From Opitutia bacterium (GTDB lineage: Bacteria > Verrucomicrobiota > Verrucomicrobiia > Opitutales > Seribacteraceae): 41,032 nt of DNA. Every line of letters starts with the position of its first letter. Position 1 is the first letter of the stretch. Shown here in pieces: positions 7,548-16,239 of the stretch. The stretch spans positions 1 through 41,032 of the forward strand of contig JABGWD010000086.1 of the NCBI GenBank assembly GCA_018645725.1. Direction: 5' to 3'. The notes beneath the pieces are model-generated. The model was not told the DNA's origin, made no database searches, and worked only from the letters and a program-made list of their open reading frames with translations. Position numbers and translations under genes: made by a program.

Positions 7548-10073
7548 ATGGATGGACTACGTGATTTGCCTTTGGTCGAGCAGTTTGAAGAAATTCAAAA
7601 GGCATGGGACAATTGCAGGCATCTGGCCATTAGGTCTCCAACCGGTTCAGGCAAATCCATTGGGCTCCCCACCTTGCTTTTTCAAAAGAAAATGGTCGAG
7701 GGTCAGATTTTTGTCGTTCAACCCAGAAGGATCGCTGCCCGGTTACTTGCCCGCAGGGTTGCTGCGCTACTTGGTTGTGAAGTTGGAAGGGAAGTCGGCT
7801 ATCAGGTCAGGTTCGACAAGAAATACTCGGATCAAACAAAGATTGTTTACCTGACCGATGGCATATTGCTTAACAAACTTCTTTCCGACCCTACCCTTTC
7901 GCGGGTGGGACTGGTTATTTTCGATGAATTTCATGAACGCAGTTTGCAAATCGACTTGGCTCTCGCTCTTTCGAAAAAACTAGCCTTTTCGCAAAGGCCT
8001 TCCTTGCGCCTGATCGTTACCTCCGCCACCCTAAGGCTCTCAGCGGCAAAGGAATATCTTCAAGACTGCGAATCTATCGAACTCAAGGCGAGAACCTATC
8101 CGGTTGAAATCGAACATCGTATGCCAAGCATAAACGAACCGATCTGGAGACAGATCGCGCTGCAATTGAAAAACATTGTCCGTGAACGGCAAGGAAACGT
8201 ACTGATTTTCATGGATGGAGCCTTTGAAATTTCCAAAACGGTTCGTGAGATTCAAACGGCAACATGGTCTTCCGGGCTTGAGGTGAGAGCTTTGTTTGGC
8301 GAGATGAGCGTAACGGAACAGGATCTTGCTTTGGCTCACAGTTCGAAAAGGAAGGTTATCGTAAGCACTAATATTGCGGAAACTTCCCTGACCATAGAGG
8401 GGGTCGAAGTGGTGATCGATACGGGAAAAGCGAAAAAGGCAAGTTATGATCAGAGCAGAAAGGTAGACGTGTTGCTTTCTTCCCCCATAAGCAAAAGCTC
8501 TGCCGAGCAGAGGGCCGGACGAGCAGGAAGAACCGCTCCCGGGTATTGCCTGAGAATGTGGACGCTGGGTGAACATGAACGCAGAGATCTTTTCGAACTT
8601 CCTGAAATTCAAAGGATGGACCTGGCTGAATTGTACTTGAAATTGCGCTCAATCGACATTTGCCCCAAAGCCTTGAATTGGTTTGAAAAGCCACCCGAGG
8701 CATCACTGGAGGTCGCCCGCGCGACCTTGGTTAAAATCGGGGCATTGTCCGAAGAAGAGGATCGGATTACCGATCTTGGGTCGGAGGTTTCCCGACTTGG
8801 TTTGCATCCGAGGCTGGGGGCATCTCTGGTAGAAGGGAAACAGCGCGATTGTTTGCCTGCGGTTGCTCTTACCTTTGCCATGCTTGAAAACCGCCCTCCC
8901 TTGGCAGGAAAAATTACACCGGCCAATGCCGGTGACCAACCATGGTTGTCGGGTGCCAATTTTGAGGAGGATTCGGATTTGCTTGTTTTTTTGAAGGCAT
9001 ACGAGTACGCAAAGAGCGTAAGGTTCGCAAAAGAAGCCTGCATGAGCGCGGGAATCCATGCCTTACGCTGTAGGGAAGCAGAACAAATCGCCGTTCAGAC
9101 ATGCCGTCAGGTAGGATTGGTTGAATTTGATTTTCAATTTCCCGATTATGACGAATACCTAAAAATAATATTAGGGGCCTATTCCGAGAACGTTTGCATG
9201 CTCAAAAGCAGAGGCACCATGGTTTACGAGACTCTTGACGGTCGAAGAGCGCATCTGCCGAAGCATTCTTCGGTTGGGCCTTCCCCGTGGGTGCTGCCTC
9301 TCAGGATCGTGGAAAAGATGGCCAAGGGAAGCATATCTCTCGAAATGGAATTCGTTTCCTCGGTGCGGGAGGATATGATCCGTGAATTCTTCGCTTCGGA
9401 AATATCCGACAAAGAGGAAGTGTTGCTTGATCTCGATTCCCGAAAAGTAGTGCGTAGAAAATATACGAATTTGGGCCAACTGAAGTTTTCGTTCAAAGAC
9501 TCTTTCGAAGTTTCCGACAAAGAGGTCTCATCTGCTTACGCGAAGGCAATTCATTCCGGCGATCTTGTTTTGAAGAAATGGGACTCGAAGGTTGAGGCTT
9601 TTCTTGCTCGCGTGGATTTTCTGCATGCAAATTTTCCCGAGTATGGAATCGAGCCCTTGGACGAGGATTCGAAAGGGTTGATTTTTGAAGAAATTTGCAC
9701 AGGCCAAACAAGCTGGAAATCCATACGAAACCAAGAAGTTTATCCTTTTGTCAGAGATGCATTTGGGGAAGACCAATTGAAAACGTTGGAAGAAGCCGTT
9801 CCCGCCGAAATCGATCTTGGCAATGGCAGGAAGCCTTATCGAATTTCTTATGGCCCCGATCATGCTCGAATTTCAGCTTACCTTCAGGATTTATACGACG
9901 TTTCCCAACACCCTTGCATCAACTACGGAAAATATAAAATAACCGTTGATATCCTTGCCCCCAATGGCCGAAGTTCGCAACTCACAAAGGATTTGCCTTC
10001 GTTTTGGGGAGGATCTTACCCGCAGGTCAAAAAGGAATTGGCGGGCAGATATCCCAAGCACGAATGGCGTTGA
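7548..10073 (+). CDS. hrpB: ATP-dependent RNA helicase HrpB (DEAH-box family)
   Basis: About 841 residues, matching HrpB. From the ATG at 7548 the Walker A motif TGSGKS is at residues 32-37, DEFH at 126-129 (HrpB-type variant of DEAH), SAT at 159-161, and QRAGRAGR marks motif VI. The C-terminus (DLPSFWGGSYPQVKKELAGR, then YPKHEW) is the diagnostic HrpB ending. HrpB is a superfamily 2 helicase whose substrate is not established. An upstream in-frame TTG at 7512 would start inside the T-run of the terminator with no room for a binding site; the ATG at 7548 follows AGGAG closely and is preferred. The gene overlaps yraN by 10 bases. Confidence 0.92.
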   Translation: MDGLRDLPLVEQFEEIQKAWDNCRHLAIRSPTGSGKSIGLPTLLFQKKMVEGQIFVVQPRRIAARLLARRVAALLGCEVGREVGYQVRFDKKYSDQTKIVYLTDGILLNKLLSDPTLSRVGLVIFDEFHERSLQIDLALALSKKLAFSQRPSLRLIVTSATLRLSAAKEYLQDCESIELKARTYPVEIEHRMPSINEPIWRQIALQLKNIVRERQGNVLIFMDGAFEISKTVREIQTATWSSGLEVRALFGEMSVTEQDLALAHSSKRKVIVSTNIAETSLTIEGVEVVIDTGKAKKASYDQSRKVDVLLSSPISKSSAEQRAGRAGRTAPGYCLRMWTLGEHERRDLFELPEIQRMDLAELYLKLRSIDICPKALNWFEKPPEASLEVARATLVKIGALSEEEDRITDLGSEVSRLGLHPRLGASLVEGKQRDCLPAVALTFAMLENRPPLAGKITPANAGDQPWLSGANFEEDSDLLVFLKAYEYAKSVRFAKEACMSAGIHALRCREAEQIAVQTCRQVGLVEFDFQFPDYDEYLKIILGAYSENVCMLKSRGTMVYETLDGRRAHLPKHSSVGPSPWVLPLRIVEKMAKGSISLEMEFVSSVREDMIREFFASEISDKEEVLLDLDSRKVVRRKYTNLGQLKFSFKDSFEVSDKEVSSAYAKAIHSGDLVLKKWDSKVEAFLARVDFLHANFPEYGIEPLDEDSKGLIFEEICTGQTSWKSIRNQEVYPFVRDAFGEDQLKTLEEAVPAEIDLGNGRKPYRISYGPDHARISAYLQDLYDVSQHPCINYGKYKITVDILAPNGRSSQLTKDLPSFWGGSYPQVKKELAGRYPKHEWR

Positions 10074-10519
10074 CGTTTAAAAACAGAGCCAGAAATCTTG
10101 CGGAAACGTTTCTTTGGTCAATCGGAGTGGCGCCCGATTGGGGGAATTCTCGATTGTGCGGCCGGTACGGAGAATGGCTTGGTCGAAGATTGCTAAGAAG
10201 CAAGGGTTATCGAATTATTGTTTCAAACTGGAGAAGTTCTCGTGACCGCAGACAGGAGATCGACTTGGTTTGCCGAAAAGACGAGGTGCTTGTTTTCGTC
10301 GAAGTTCGCGCCCGTTCGGAAAATGCTTTGGTGAGGGGTTTTGATTCACTGGGAAGCCGCAAGATGAAATCCCTCAGGCGTTCTTTCAAGGCTTACCTAA
10401 GGGAAGCCAACGTTAACACCATTCATCATCGATTTGACGTGATCGAAGTTGACCTTCCCTTGGTCAAGGGAAACAAACCGAAGGTTTTTCATCACGAAAA
10501 CGTTGCCATTTTCGGCTAG
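10064..10519 (+). CDS. yraN: YraN/UPF0102-family endonuclease-like protein
   Basis: 151 residues from the ATG at 10064. The core about 33-130 matches UPF0102: YGEWLGRRLLRSKGYRIIVS, an Asn-Trp-Arg strand, then QEIDLV and VLVFVEVRAR. These give the E..D..ExK-like residues (Glu65, Asp67, Glu80, with Arg82 in place of Lys) of a PD-(D/E)XK nuclease-like fold. The biochemical role is not settled. The first 30 residues are an extension relative to most members (usually 115-130 residues). It overlaps the end of hrpB by 10 bases, indicating translational coupling. A longer frame back to 10004 lies wholly inside hrpB and is rejected. Confidence 0.88.
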   Translation: MALTFKNRARNLAETFLWSIGVAPDWGNSRLCGRYGEWLGRRLLRSKGYRIIVSNWRSSRDRRQEIDLVCRKDEVLVFVEVRARSENALVRGFDSLGSRKMKSLRRSFKAYLREANVNTIHHRFDVIEVDLPLVKGNKPKVFHHENVAIFG

Positions 10520-10573
10520 CTCTTGCATTTATGTATGCCTTACGGACAACGTGTATTCATATTTCCAACAACC

Positions 10574-12097
10574 ATGCCTGACGCCACCGGAAAAACCCCG
10601 CCTACCATCATAGTGATCTTCGGTGCGTCCGGAGATTTGACGGCTCGAAAGTTAGCACCCGCCATCTTCAATCTTTCCAAGGACGGACTGTTGCCCGAAT
10701 CCTGCCATCTCATCGGATACGGTCGTACGGAAATGAGCGTCGATTCCTTTCGCGAATACCTTGAGAAATCTTTGGAGTCATACTCGAGAAGACCCATTGA
10801 GAAGGAAACTTGGAACAAGTTGGCGGCAAACGTTTCGTTCCACGCCGGTTCTTACGACGATCCGGAAAGCTTTGATGCGCTCGGGGAGAAAATCTCCGCC
10901 ATCGAAAAGGAACTTGGACAACCCGCCCAATGCCTTTTTTACGTATCGACCCCACCGGGGGTCTTTATGGCTATCTTGGAGAATCTTGGAGCCAGTGGCT
11001 TGGCCAAGCGCCACCAAGGCAAAAACACTGCTTCAAAGGTAATTATCGAAAAACCTTTCGGAAGGGATTTGACCAGTGCCCGCGAATTGAACGAGGTCAT
11101 TAATCGGAGGTTCCACGAGTCGCAGGTTTTTCGAATTGATCACTACTTGGGCAAGGAAACAGTGCAAAGCCTCCTTGTGCAGAGGTTCGCCAATGCAATT
11201 TTCGAACCCGTATGGAACAGGCATTACGTATCGAGTATCCAAATCACGGTTTCCGAAGATTTGGGGGTAGGCAGCCGAGGCGGCTATTACGACAGGAGTG
11301 GAGCCATGCGTGACATGATTCAGAACCACGTCATGCAGCTTCTCGCGCTTACCGCTATGGAACCACCGTCATCCCTTGACCCGGAGGACATCAGGGACGA
11401 GAAGGTGAAGGCCTTGAAGGCCTTGAAACCTCTTGCTCTGGATGAAGACGATCCGGAAGTCGTAAGAGGGGTTTACACCGAAGGACTGGTCGGAGGCAAA
11501 AGGGCAAACGGCTATTTGGAGGAAGAGGCAATTCCAGAGGATTCCTTCACTGAAACCTATACTGCGTTGCGTCTGTCCCTTGATAACTGGAGATGGAAGG
11601 GAGTGCCTTTTTACATTCGCTCGGGAAAGCGATTGGCAATGAAGGCGAGTGAGATCGTTGTTCAGTTCGGTAGGCCGCCAGCCATTCTTTTTGGCGAAGG
11701 AAAGCGCTTTAACGTGGCGCCCAACTTGTTGGTCATAAGGATCCAACCTAACGAGGGCGTGACTCTTTATCTCAATTCCAAAACCCCGGGCCTGGAAACG
11801 AAGCTTCAACCCATCAAGCTTGCCTTTGGTTATGAAACTACCTTTGGCTCGAATACGCCCGAAGCATACGAGCGATTGATCCTTGATGCGCTTAACGGTG
11901 ATGGTACGCTGTTCATCAGGGGGGACGAAGCCGAAACTTCCTGGGGTTTGCTTAGCCCCGTATTGGAATACTGGGCTAACCAGGGAAGAAGGGGGTTGGA
12001 AAGCTATTCGGCCGGAACATGGGGACCGTTGGCAGCTGACAAATTATTATTAAAAAGTGGTCATGAATGGATTACGGGAAAGGAGTACGGACAATGA
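10574..12097 (+). CDS. zwf: Glucose-6-phosphate 1-dehydrogenase
   Basis: 507 residues from the ATG at 10574, a standard length. The NADP-binding loop is GASGDLTARKL near residue 17, EKPFGRDLTSA follows, and RIDHYLGKETVQ is the family active-site signature with the substrate-binding Lys and catalytic His. The C-terminal domain ends with the expected SWGLLSP and WGPLAADKLL motifs. The enzyme oxidises glucose 6-phosphate to 6-phosphogluconolactone, making NADPH for the pentose phosphate pathway. In-frame upstream starts at 10523 (TTG) and 10535 (ATG) would add 13-17 residues with no family match. Its stop overlaps the msrA start (ATGA). Confidence 0.96.
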   Translation: MPDATGKTPPTIIVIFGASGDLTARKLAPAIFNLSKDGLLPESCHLIGYGRTEMSVDSFREYLEKSLESYSRRPIEKETWNKLAANVSFHAGSYDDPESFDALGEKISAIEKELGQPAQCLFYVSTPPGVFMAILENLGASGLAKRHQGKNTASKVIIEKPFGRDLTSARELNEVINRRFHESQVFRIDHYLGKETVQSLLVQRFANAIFEPVWNRHYVSSIQITVSEDLGVGSRGGYYDRSGAMRDMIQNHVMQLLALTAMEPPSSLDPEDIRDEKVKALKALKPLALDEDDPEVVRGVYTEGLVGGKRANGYLEEEAIPEDSFTETYTALRLSLDNWRWKGVPFYIRSGKRLAMKASEIVVQFGRPPAILFGEGKRFNVAPNLLVIRIQPNEGVTLYLNSKTPGLETKLQPIKLAFGYETTFGSNTPEAYERLILDALNGDGTLFIRGDEAETSWGLLSPVLEYWANQGRRGLESYSAGTWGPLAADKLLLKSGHEWITGKEYGQ

Positions 12098-12759
12098 ATG
12101 ATATGTTGATACGAATCTGTGTGCTTGGTTTGATGACGTTGGGTTCATGCAAAACAGGTGACGAACAATTGTCGCTTGAAAACCAAGAGCTTGGGAAAGA
12201 CCCTGAAATTATGAACAACGAGGCCCAAAAGTCATCCAAGGAAGCGCCCAAGAGGGAAGAAGTCGCAATCATTGGAGGCGGATGCTTTTGGTGTACTGAA
12301 GCTGTCTTCGAAATGTACGATGGCGTAAAGGAAGTGGTTTCCGGATATGCTGGCGGAGCTACGAAAAATCCGACCTACAAGGAAATTTGCACTGGCGCAA
12401 CGGGTCACGCGGAAGTGATTAAGATTGTTTATGACCCGGCTGTGATAAGTTATCGGAAAATCCTCTCTGTTTTTGGAGAATGCCATGATCCCACCACGTT
12501 GAACAGACAGGGAGCCGACGTAGGCACTCAGTATCGGTCCACAATAATGTATTTGAACGAGGAACAGCAAAAGATTGCGACGGATTGGAAGAAAAAGCTT
12601 ACCGATAAATTCATCGATCCGGTAGTTACCGAAATTGTCGAGGCACCCGTATTTTATCCTGCGGAAGACTACCATCAGGATTACTATAAGAAAAATCCCA
12701 ACCAAGGATATTGTACCTTTGTGATCAGGCCCAAGCTCAAAAAGCTCAAGTTGGAATAA
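12094..12759 (+). CDS. msrA: Peptide-methionine (S)-S-oxide reductase MsrA, predicted lipoprotein
   Basis: 221 residues. The start at 12094 is fixed by GGAG eight bases upstream and the ATGA overlap with zwf. Residues 1-19 form a lipoprotein signal (LMTLGSC, lipid-bearing Cys19), followed by a charged, glutamine/glutamate-rich tether to about residue 55. The catalytic domain begins with GGGCFWCTE: Cys64 is the nucleophile. SGYAGG, TGHAEV and GTQYRS are further family motifs. It repairs oxidised methionine, here apparently in the cell envelope rather than the cytosol, so it would need a periplasmic electron donor. Translational coupling to zwf, a main NADPH source, is a sensible link because thiol reductants ultimately draw on NADPH (inference). 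Confidence 0.95.
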   Translation: MNDMLIRICVLGLMTLGSCKTGDEQLSLENQELGKDPEIMNNEAQKSSKEAPKREEVAIIGGGCFWCTEAVFEMYDGVKEVVSGYAGGATKNPTYKEICTGATGHAEVIKIVYDPAVISYRKILSVFGECHDPTTLNRQGADVGTQYRSTIMYLNEEQQKIATDWKKKLTDKFIDPVVTEIVEAPVFYPAEDYHQDYYKKNPNQGYCTFVIRPKLKKLKLE

Positions 12760-13045
12760 CTCCCGCAGAGATGGGAATCTTAGTGATTACGTAAAAAAGC
12801 AGGGCTATCGTCCGGTTACTTGCTCGATTGCTCTAAATATTATGATTTCCCCAACATAACCGCTTTGATGGTGGTGAGTTTTTCTTTAATGTTATTGCCG
12901 TCCAATGACTTGTGCCCATTTTTTCCTGCATCCTTTTGTTAGGTGTAGGATTCCCTCATTCTTTTTCATTGGGATTGATTTAAATAAAAAATTATTGTAA
13001 TTGTGCGTCTTTGTCAGTATTGGCATAAAACAAACAAGTGCATCC
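12760..13045. other. AT-rich intergenic region before the PAS-AraC gene
   Basis: 286 bases with no gene I can support. Only very short open frames occur (up to 24 codons) and none has a binding site. The last 80 bases are markedly AT-rich (for example AAATAAAAAATTATTGTAAT, near 12982-13001) and are the likely promoter region of the regulator gene; no exact -35/-10 pair is convincing. No tRNA or terminator hairpin was seen. Confidence 0.4.
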
Positions 13046-13807
13046 ATGACTGCAATAAATTATTCCAACCCTATGTTGACCGAGTGGTTCGCCACTCAAA
13101 ATTGCGATTCCGTACAAATTGGAGTCCTCTTCGAAAATATACCCGGGGTTTCTTTCTTTGTTAAAGATTTGAATCACCGCCTGGTTGCGGTAAACAAAGG
13201 ATTTTTGCCAAGGCTGGGCTTGTCGAGCGAAGAAGAGTTGTTCGGCAAGAGCGATTTCGATTTGTTTCCTCCCCGGTTGGCGGAGCATTTCCGAAGGGAT
13301 GACCGTTTGGTCATCGAAAGCAAGTCCCCGAAACTAAATATTCTGGAACTGGTATTCAATAATCAAGGGTTGCCCGATTGGTATCTGACCAACAAGTATC
13401 CCCTCTTGGACAAGGCAGGCGTCGTTATCGGAATCATCGGAACCGTTCGTCCCTATGGAGACGGTGAATTAAAGTGGGAACGGGATGATGAGATTGGACG
13501 GGCGGTCAGCTACATCCGCAAAAACTTTCGAAAGGAGTTGGCGATAGCCGATCTTATCAAAGTTTCAGGACTTAACCACCGCAAGCTTCATCGCGGCTTC
13601 GTCGAACTTTTTGGTGTCGCTCCCATGCAATTCATTACCCGGACGCGGATAGAGGCAGCGTGTGACGATTTGCTTACCACTTCCAACAAGCTTTCTGACA
13701 TTGCGAGGGAAAATGGATTTTATGATCAAAGTTCCTTCACTCAACATTTCCGCAGACAAATGGGCATTACACCCCTCAAGTATCGCAAGCAAAAAGGTTT
13801 TGTCTGA
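13046..13807 (+). CDS. PAS-domain AraC-family transcriptional regulator
   Basis: About 253 residues from the ATG at 13046 (a frame back to a TTG at 13001 lacks support; ATG 13073 is an alternative). Residues about 28-130 form a PAS fold: IPGVSFFVKDLNHRLVAVNK, then GKSDFDLFP and the end strand GIIGTVRP. Residues about 150-250 contain the two helix-turn-helix units of AraC/XylS: LAIADLIKVSGLNHRKLHRG-like first unit and LSDIARENGFYDQSSFTQHF, with the closing GITPLKYR. It should bind DNA in response to a small ligand or redox cue sensed by PAS. Similar PAS-AraC proteins are common in Verrucomicrobiota. It stands alone, so its target is unknown; it converges on the pseudopilin gene with a 20-base gap. 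Confidence 0.92.
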   Translation: MTAINYSNPMLTEWFATQNCDSVQIGVLFENIPGVSFFVKDLNHRLVAVNKGFLPRLGLSSEEELFGKSDFDLFPPRLAEHFRRDDRLVIESKSPKLNILELVFNNQGLPDWYLTNKYPLLDKAGVVIGIIGTVRPYGDGELKWERDDEIGRAVSYIRKNFRKELAIADLIKVSGLNHRKLHRGFVELFGVAPMQFITRTRIEAACDDLLTTSNKLSDIARENGFYDQSSFTQHFRRQMGITPLKYRKQKGFV

Positions 13808-13827
13808 GGAGGAGTCCGGACGGCGGT

Positions 13828-14916
13828 TCAGATACCGGACGGAAGAACTCTTATCCTCCTGACGTAAACCTCGGAATTGCCCTCGGCCAATTCCCACCAG
13901 TATTCGTCTTCGGAAAATCCGTCCGGGACGGGGATAAGTCCTTCTTCGAAAGCGGAGATTGCGGAGGCGCCTTCCGTAGTCAGTATCCTGACCATTACGT
14001 CGACTACCTCGGGGAAAGCATGTGGGCTCCCGATTGAACTTGCGGCAGGGTTGCTGGTTGACAGCAACTCGTAATCCGAACCGCTCCCCGAGGAGGAATC
14101 GTTTACGTCCGGGAAAATTTGCCTGAGGTGTCCCGTGCCTTCGTCATTTTCATCAATCAAATAGGCGCGGATTCCGAAATCTATGATATTGGCGGCAAGG
14201 GAGAAATCAGTGGAAGGACCGGTGCTGTCATTGAATATGGGAGTGATGACGTTTTTCGGGACCCGGACGCCGTCGGCCGCAGCAGCTCCGTATGCGCCGT
14301 TAGTGGGATCAAGATCATAGCCCGCTTCGAAGGTATCTTTTGCCGTGACGTCCGAGCGAAACAGTTGGTAGCGTGGTTTTGAGGTTTCCGAACCAGTCAA
14401 TCCATAGCGGACGATTTGGTATCCTATTGCCCGAACCCCCCCTGTGTTTTCGGCATTGGGGTCAAGTTCGGGCGCTTGGGAAAAAAAGCGTAGCCAAGTT
14501 CCTCCCACTCCAAACCTCGAATCGATCAAGGGCCATTGGTTGTTCGCTACCACGATCTCATCGACTTCTCCGTCGGGGCCTTTCCAATCGTCGGCAGTTA
14601 CCCGAAGAGAGACCGTGTCGGGTTTGCTTCGCTCGTCCGGTTCCCAAACCGAACTGTTTTCGGTATCTTCCAAAATCGTTGCCGCAAGCCAAACGTTTCC
14701 GTCATTTCGATAAACGGCGCATTGCAAATCCTCCTGGATGCGGTCCAGGATGAATTGGGCGGCTTGGTTCGTCTCCAAGTCTCCGGTTGCTTTGGTTTGA
14801 GTGGTTACGACTTGCGTGGTGATGTTCAAAAGCAGGACCGCGAGCAAACCGGTTACGGAAACTGCGACCAGTAATTCCAAAAGGGTAAATCCTTTGCTAT
14901 TGAACTTGAAAGTCAT
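13828..14916 (-). CDS. Prepilin-like protein of Verru_Chthon cassette C / GspJ type
   Basis: 362 residues from the ATG at 14914-14916. The N-terminus is a class III prepilin leader: MTFKFNSKG, cleaved before FTLLELLVAVSVTGLLAVLL, with the conserved Glu at mature position 5. An in-frame ATG 24 bases further upstream would make an unusually long leader. The following NQAAQFILDRIQEDLQ helix resembles the start of the GspJ/VccC globular domain, which is acidic and rich in Asp, Ser and Pro. Such proteins are minor pseudopilins at the tip of a type II secretion-like or type IV pilus-like filament. The B and D members of the Verru_Chthon cassette are not adjacent; a VccA-like gene lies 4 kb away on the other strand. 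Confidence 0.8.
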   Translation of the reverse strand: MTFKFNSKGFTLLELLVAVSVTGLLAVLLLNITTQVVTTQTKATGDLETNQAAQFILDRIQEDLQCAVYRNDGNVWLAATILEDTENSSVWEPDERSKPDTVSLRVTADDWKGPDGEVDEIVVANNQWPLIDSRFGVGGTWLRFFSQAPELDPNAENTGGVRAIGYQIVRYGLTGSETSKPRYQLFRSDVTAKDTFEAGYDLDPTNGAYGAAAADGVRVPKNVITPIFNDSTGPSTDFSLAANIIDFGIRAYLIDENDEGTGHLRQIFPDVNDSSSGSGSDYELLSTSNPAASSIGSPHAFPEVVDVMVRILTTEGASAISAFEEGLIPVPDGFSEDEYWWELAEGNSEVYVRRIRVLPSGI

Positions 14917-14998
14917 CGGGTTGTTGCAATCGGTAGACAAAATTATTCCTACTTTCTACTTCCATCCTTCGCTTTGCGCAAGTAGAGAGTCGCCCCCC

Positions 14999-15910
14999 TT
15001 ATTTCAAATTCAAGGTCCCCATTCGATCGCCCATTCGGGCATACAATTCGATTCCCTTGGAAGAGTGCTCCAGAAGATCCGAGCTAAGAGTTACCTTGCC
15101 TTCCTCGAACAAGGTCAGAACGGAGGATCCCCCGAATGAAAAATAACCAAACTCCTCCCCTTTGCCAACCGTGCGGGGAAGATTTGCCGTGAAGGAAACC
15201 GATCCCACGCAAGTCGCTCCGACGAGAAACTGGGCGACTCGTCCGGCACTCTTGGTTTCTACAAAAGAGAGAAGGCGCTTGTTCTGCCAAAAAATTGCGA
15301 TTTCTTTTCTTAGGGCAATGGGGTTGACGGAATACAAAAAGCCATTGATCAATTTTGGCGGAGAAGCCTGTCCATCAATGGGGAAATGGAAGCGATGGTA
15401 GTCCACGGGGCAGAGCCTGCTTATGACGAGGGAACCGTTTTCATATGGCTTGGCCAATTCTTCCGATTGAAAAAGGCTGGGGAGATCAAATCTCTGACCT
15501 TTGACGAAAATGGATGAAGTCAGAGCCAGGTTCGAGAAACCCAGGTGCCTGCCATCGGCAGGAAATGCAAGAGTTTCAGGTTCGTCGCAAATGGGTCTTG
15601 CCTCTGCTTTGAGCTTTCGCGAAAAGAACTCGTTGAAGGACCCAAAGGAATTGACTGGAGCTGCAAATTCCGACTCATCGAGATCAAATTCACGAATAAA
15701 GTCCGGAATTTTCGATTTGCTTTCCGGTCGACTCATTTTTCGACCATACCAATTGGAGAACCAAGTTCTTTTGATAGCGACCCATAGAGGGAGCACTCCC
15801 AACGGAGATCCATAAATAAGGTTCAGCCACTTTTGGCCGTATACTTTTTCCCGGCGGATGCATCCATCATAGCGATGCGCGTAGCGAATTTCGTCACTCA
15901 TTGCGGGCAT
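14999..15910 (-). CDS. psd: Phosphatidylserine decarboxylase proenzyme
   Basis: 303 residues, similar to the chlamydial/verrucomicrobial PSD length. Key motifs: FPADG (Asp119), CPVDYHRFHFPIDG (His172/His175), and the self-cleavage site near the C-terminus reads FGGSSV, with Ser262 expected to become the pyruvoyl group (E. coli has LGST). The enzyme turns phosphatidylserine into phosphatidylethanolamine at the inner membrane. The ATG at 15910 is used; an ATG three codons later is equally possible. The gene follows rpmB by 40 bases and precedes the pseudopilin gene by 82 bases on the same strand. The neighbouring pssA gene often seen with psd is not here. Confidence 0.92.
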   Translation of the reverse strand: MPAMSDEIRYAHRYDGCIRREKVYGQKWLNLIYGSPLGVLPLWVAIKRTWFSNWYGRKMSRPESKSKIPDFIREFDLDESEFAAPVNSFGSFNEFFSRKLKAEARPICDEPETLAFPADGRHLGFSNLALTSSIFVKGQRFDLPSLFQSEELAKPYENGSLVISRLCPVDYHRFHFPIDGQASPPKLINGFLYSVNPIALRKEIAIFWQNKRLLSFVETKSAGRVAQFLVGATCVGSVSFTANLPRTVGKGEEFGYFSFGGSSVLTLFEEGKVTLSSDLLEHSSKGIELYARMGDRMGTLNLK

Positions 15911-15950
15911 CCATCGAATGCAACAACCGCAAAGAGCAGAAAAGGCAAAG

Positions 15951-16181
15951 TCAGCCTTTTACTATTTTGCCTGCCTTGATTGCCTTGACCGCAACCCACA
16001 TCCTCTTGACTTGACCGCTCGGCAACTTGACCCGTATCCGCTGCAAGTTAGGTTTGAACCTTCTCTTGTTGACTTTGACGAGTTGCAGGCCAATGCCGCC
16101 GGCTTTTTTGCTAACGCCCTTGCGTATGATGCGACCGCCGACTCGTGGCCTTTTTCCTGTAATTGCGCAAATTCTAGACAT
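15951..16181 (-). CDS. rpmB: 50S ribosomal protein bL28
   Basis: 76 residues, highly basic. The start at 16181 is fixed by the family N-terminus MSRICAITGKRPRVGG; a longer frame to 16232 adds an unrelated hydrophobic segment. FKPNLQRIRVKLPSGQVKRM and the closing AVKAIKAGKI match L28. It is a late-assembling protein of the large subunit. The single N-terminal Cys shows that this is not the zinc-ribbon form. It sits 58 bases after apbE and 40 bases before psd. rpmG, its usual companion, is not adjacent. Confidence 0.94.
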   Translation of the reverse strand: MSRICAITGKRPRVGGRIIRKGVSKKAGGIGLQLVKVNKRRFKPNLQRIRVKLPSGQVKRMWVAVKAIKAGKIVKG

Positions 16182-16239
16182 GGTAAATAGAGGGTAAAGG
16201 AACAAAATGCAGGATTCGGACGCCGATGACAAGAGAAAA

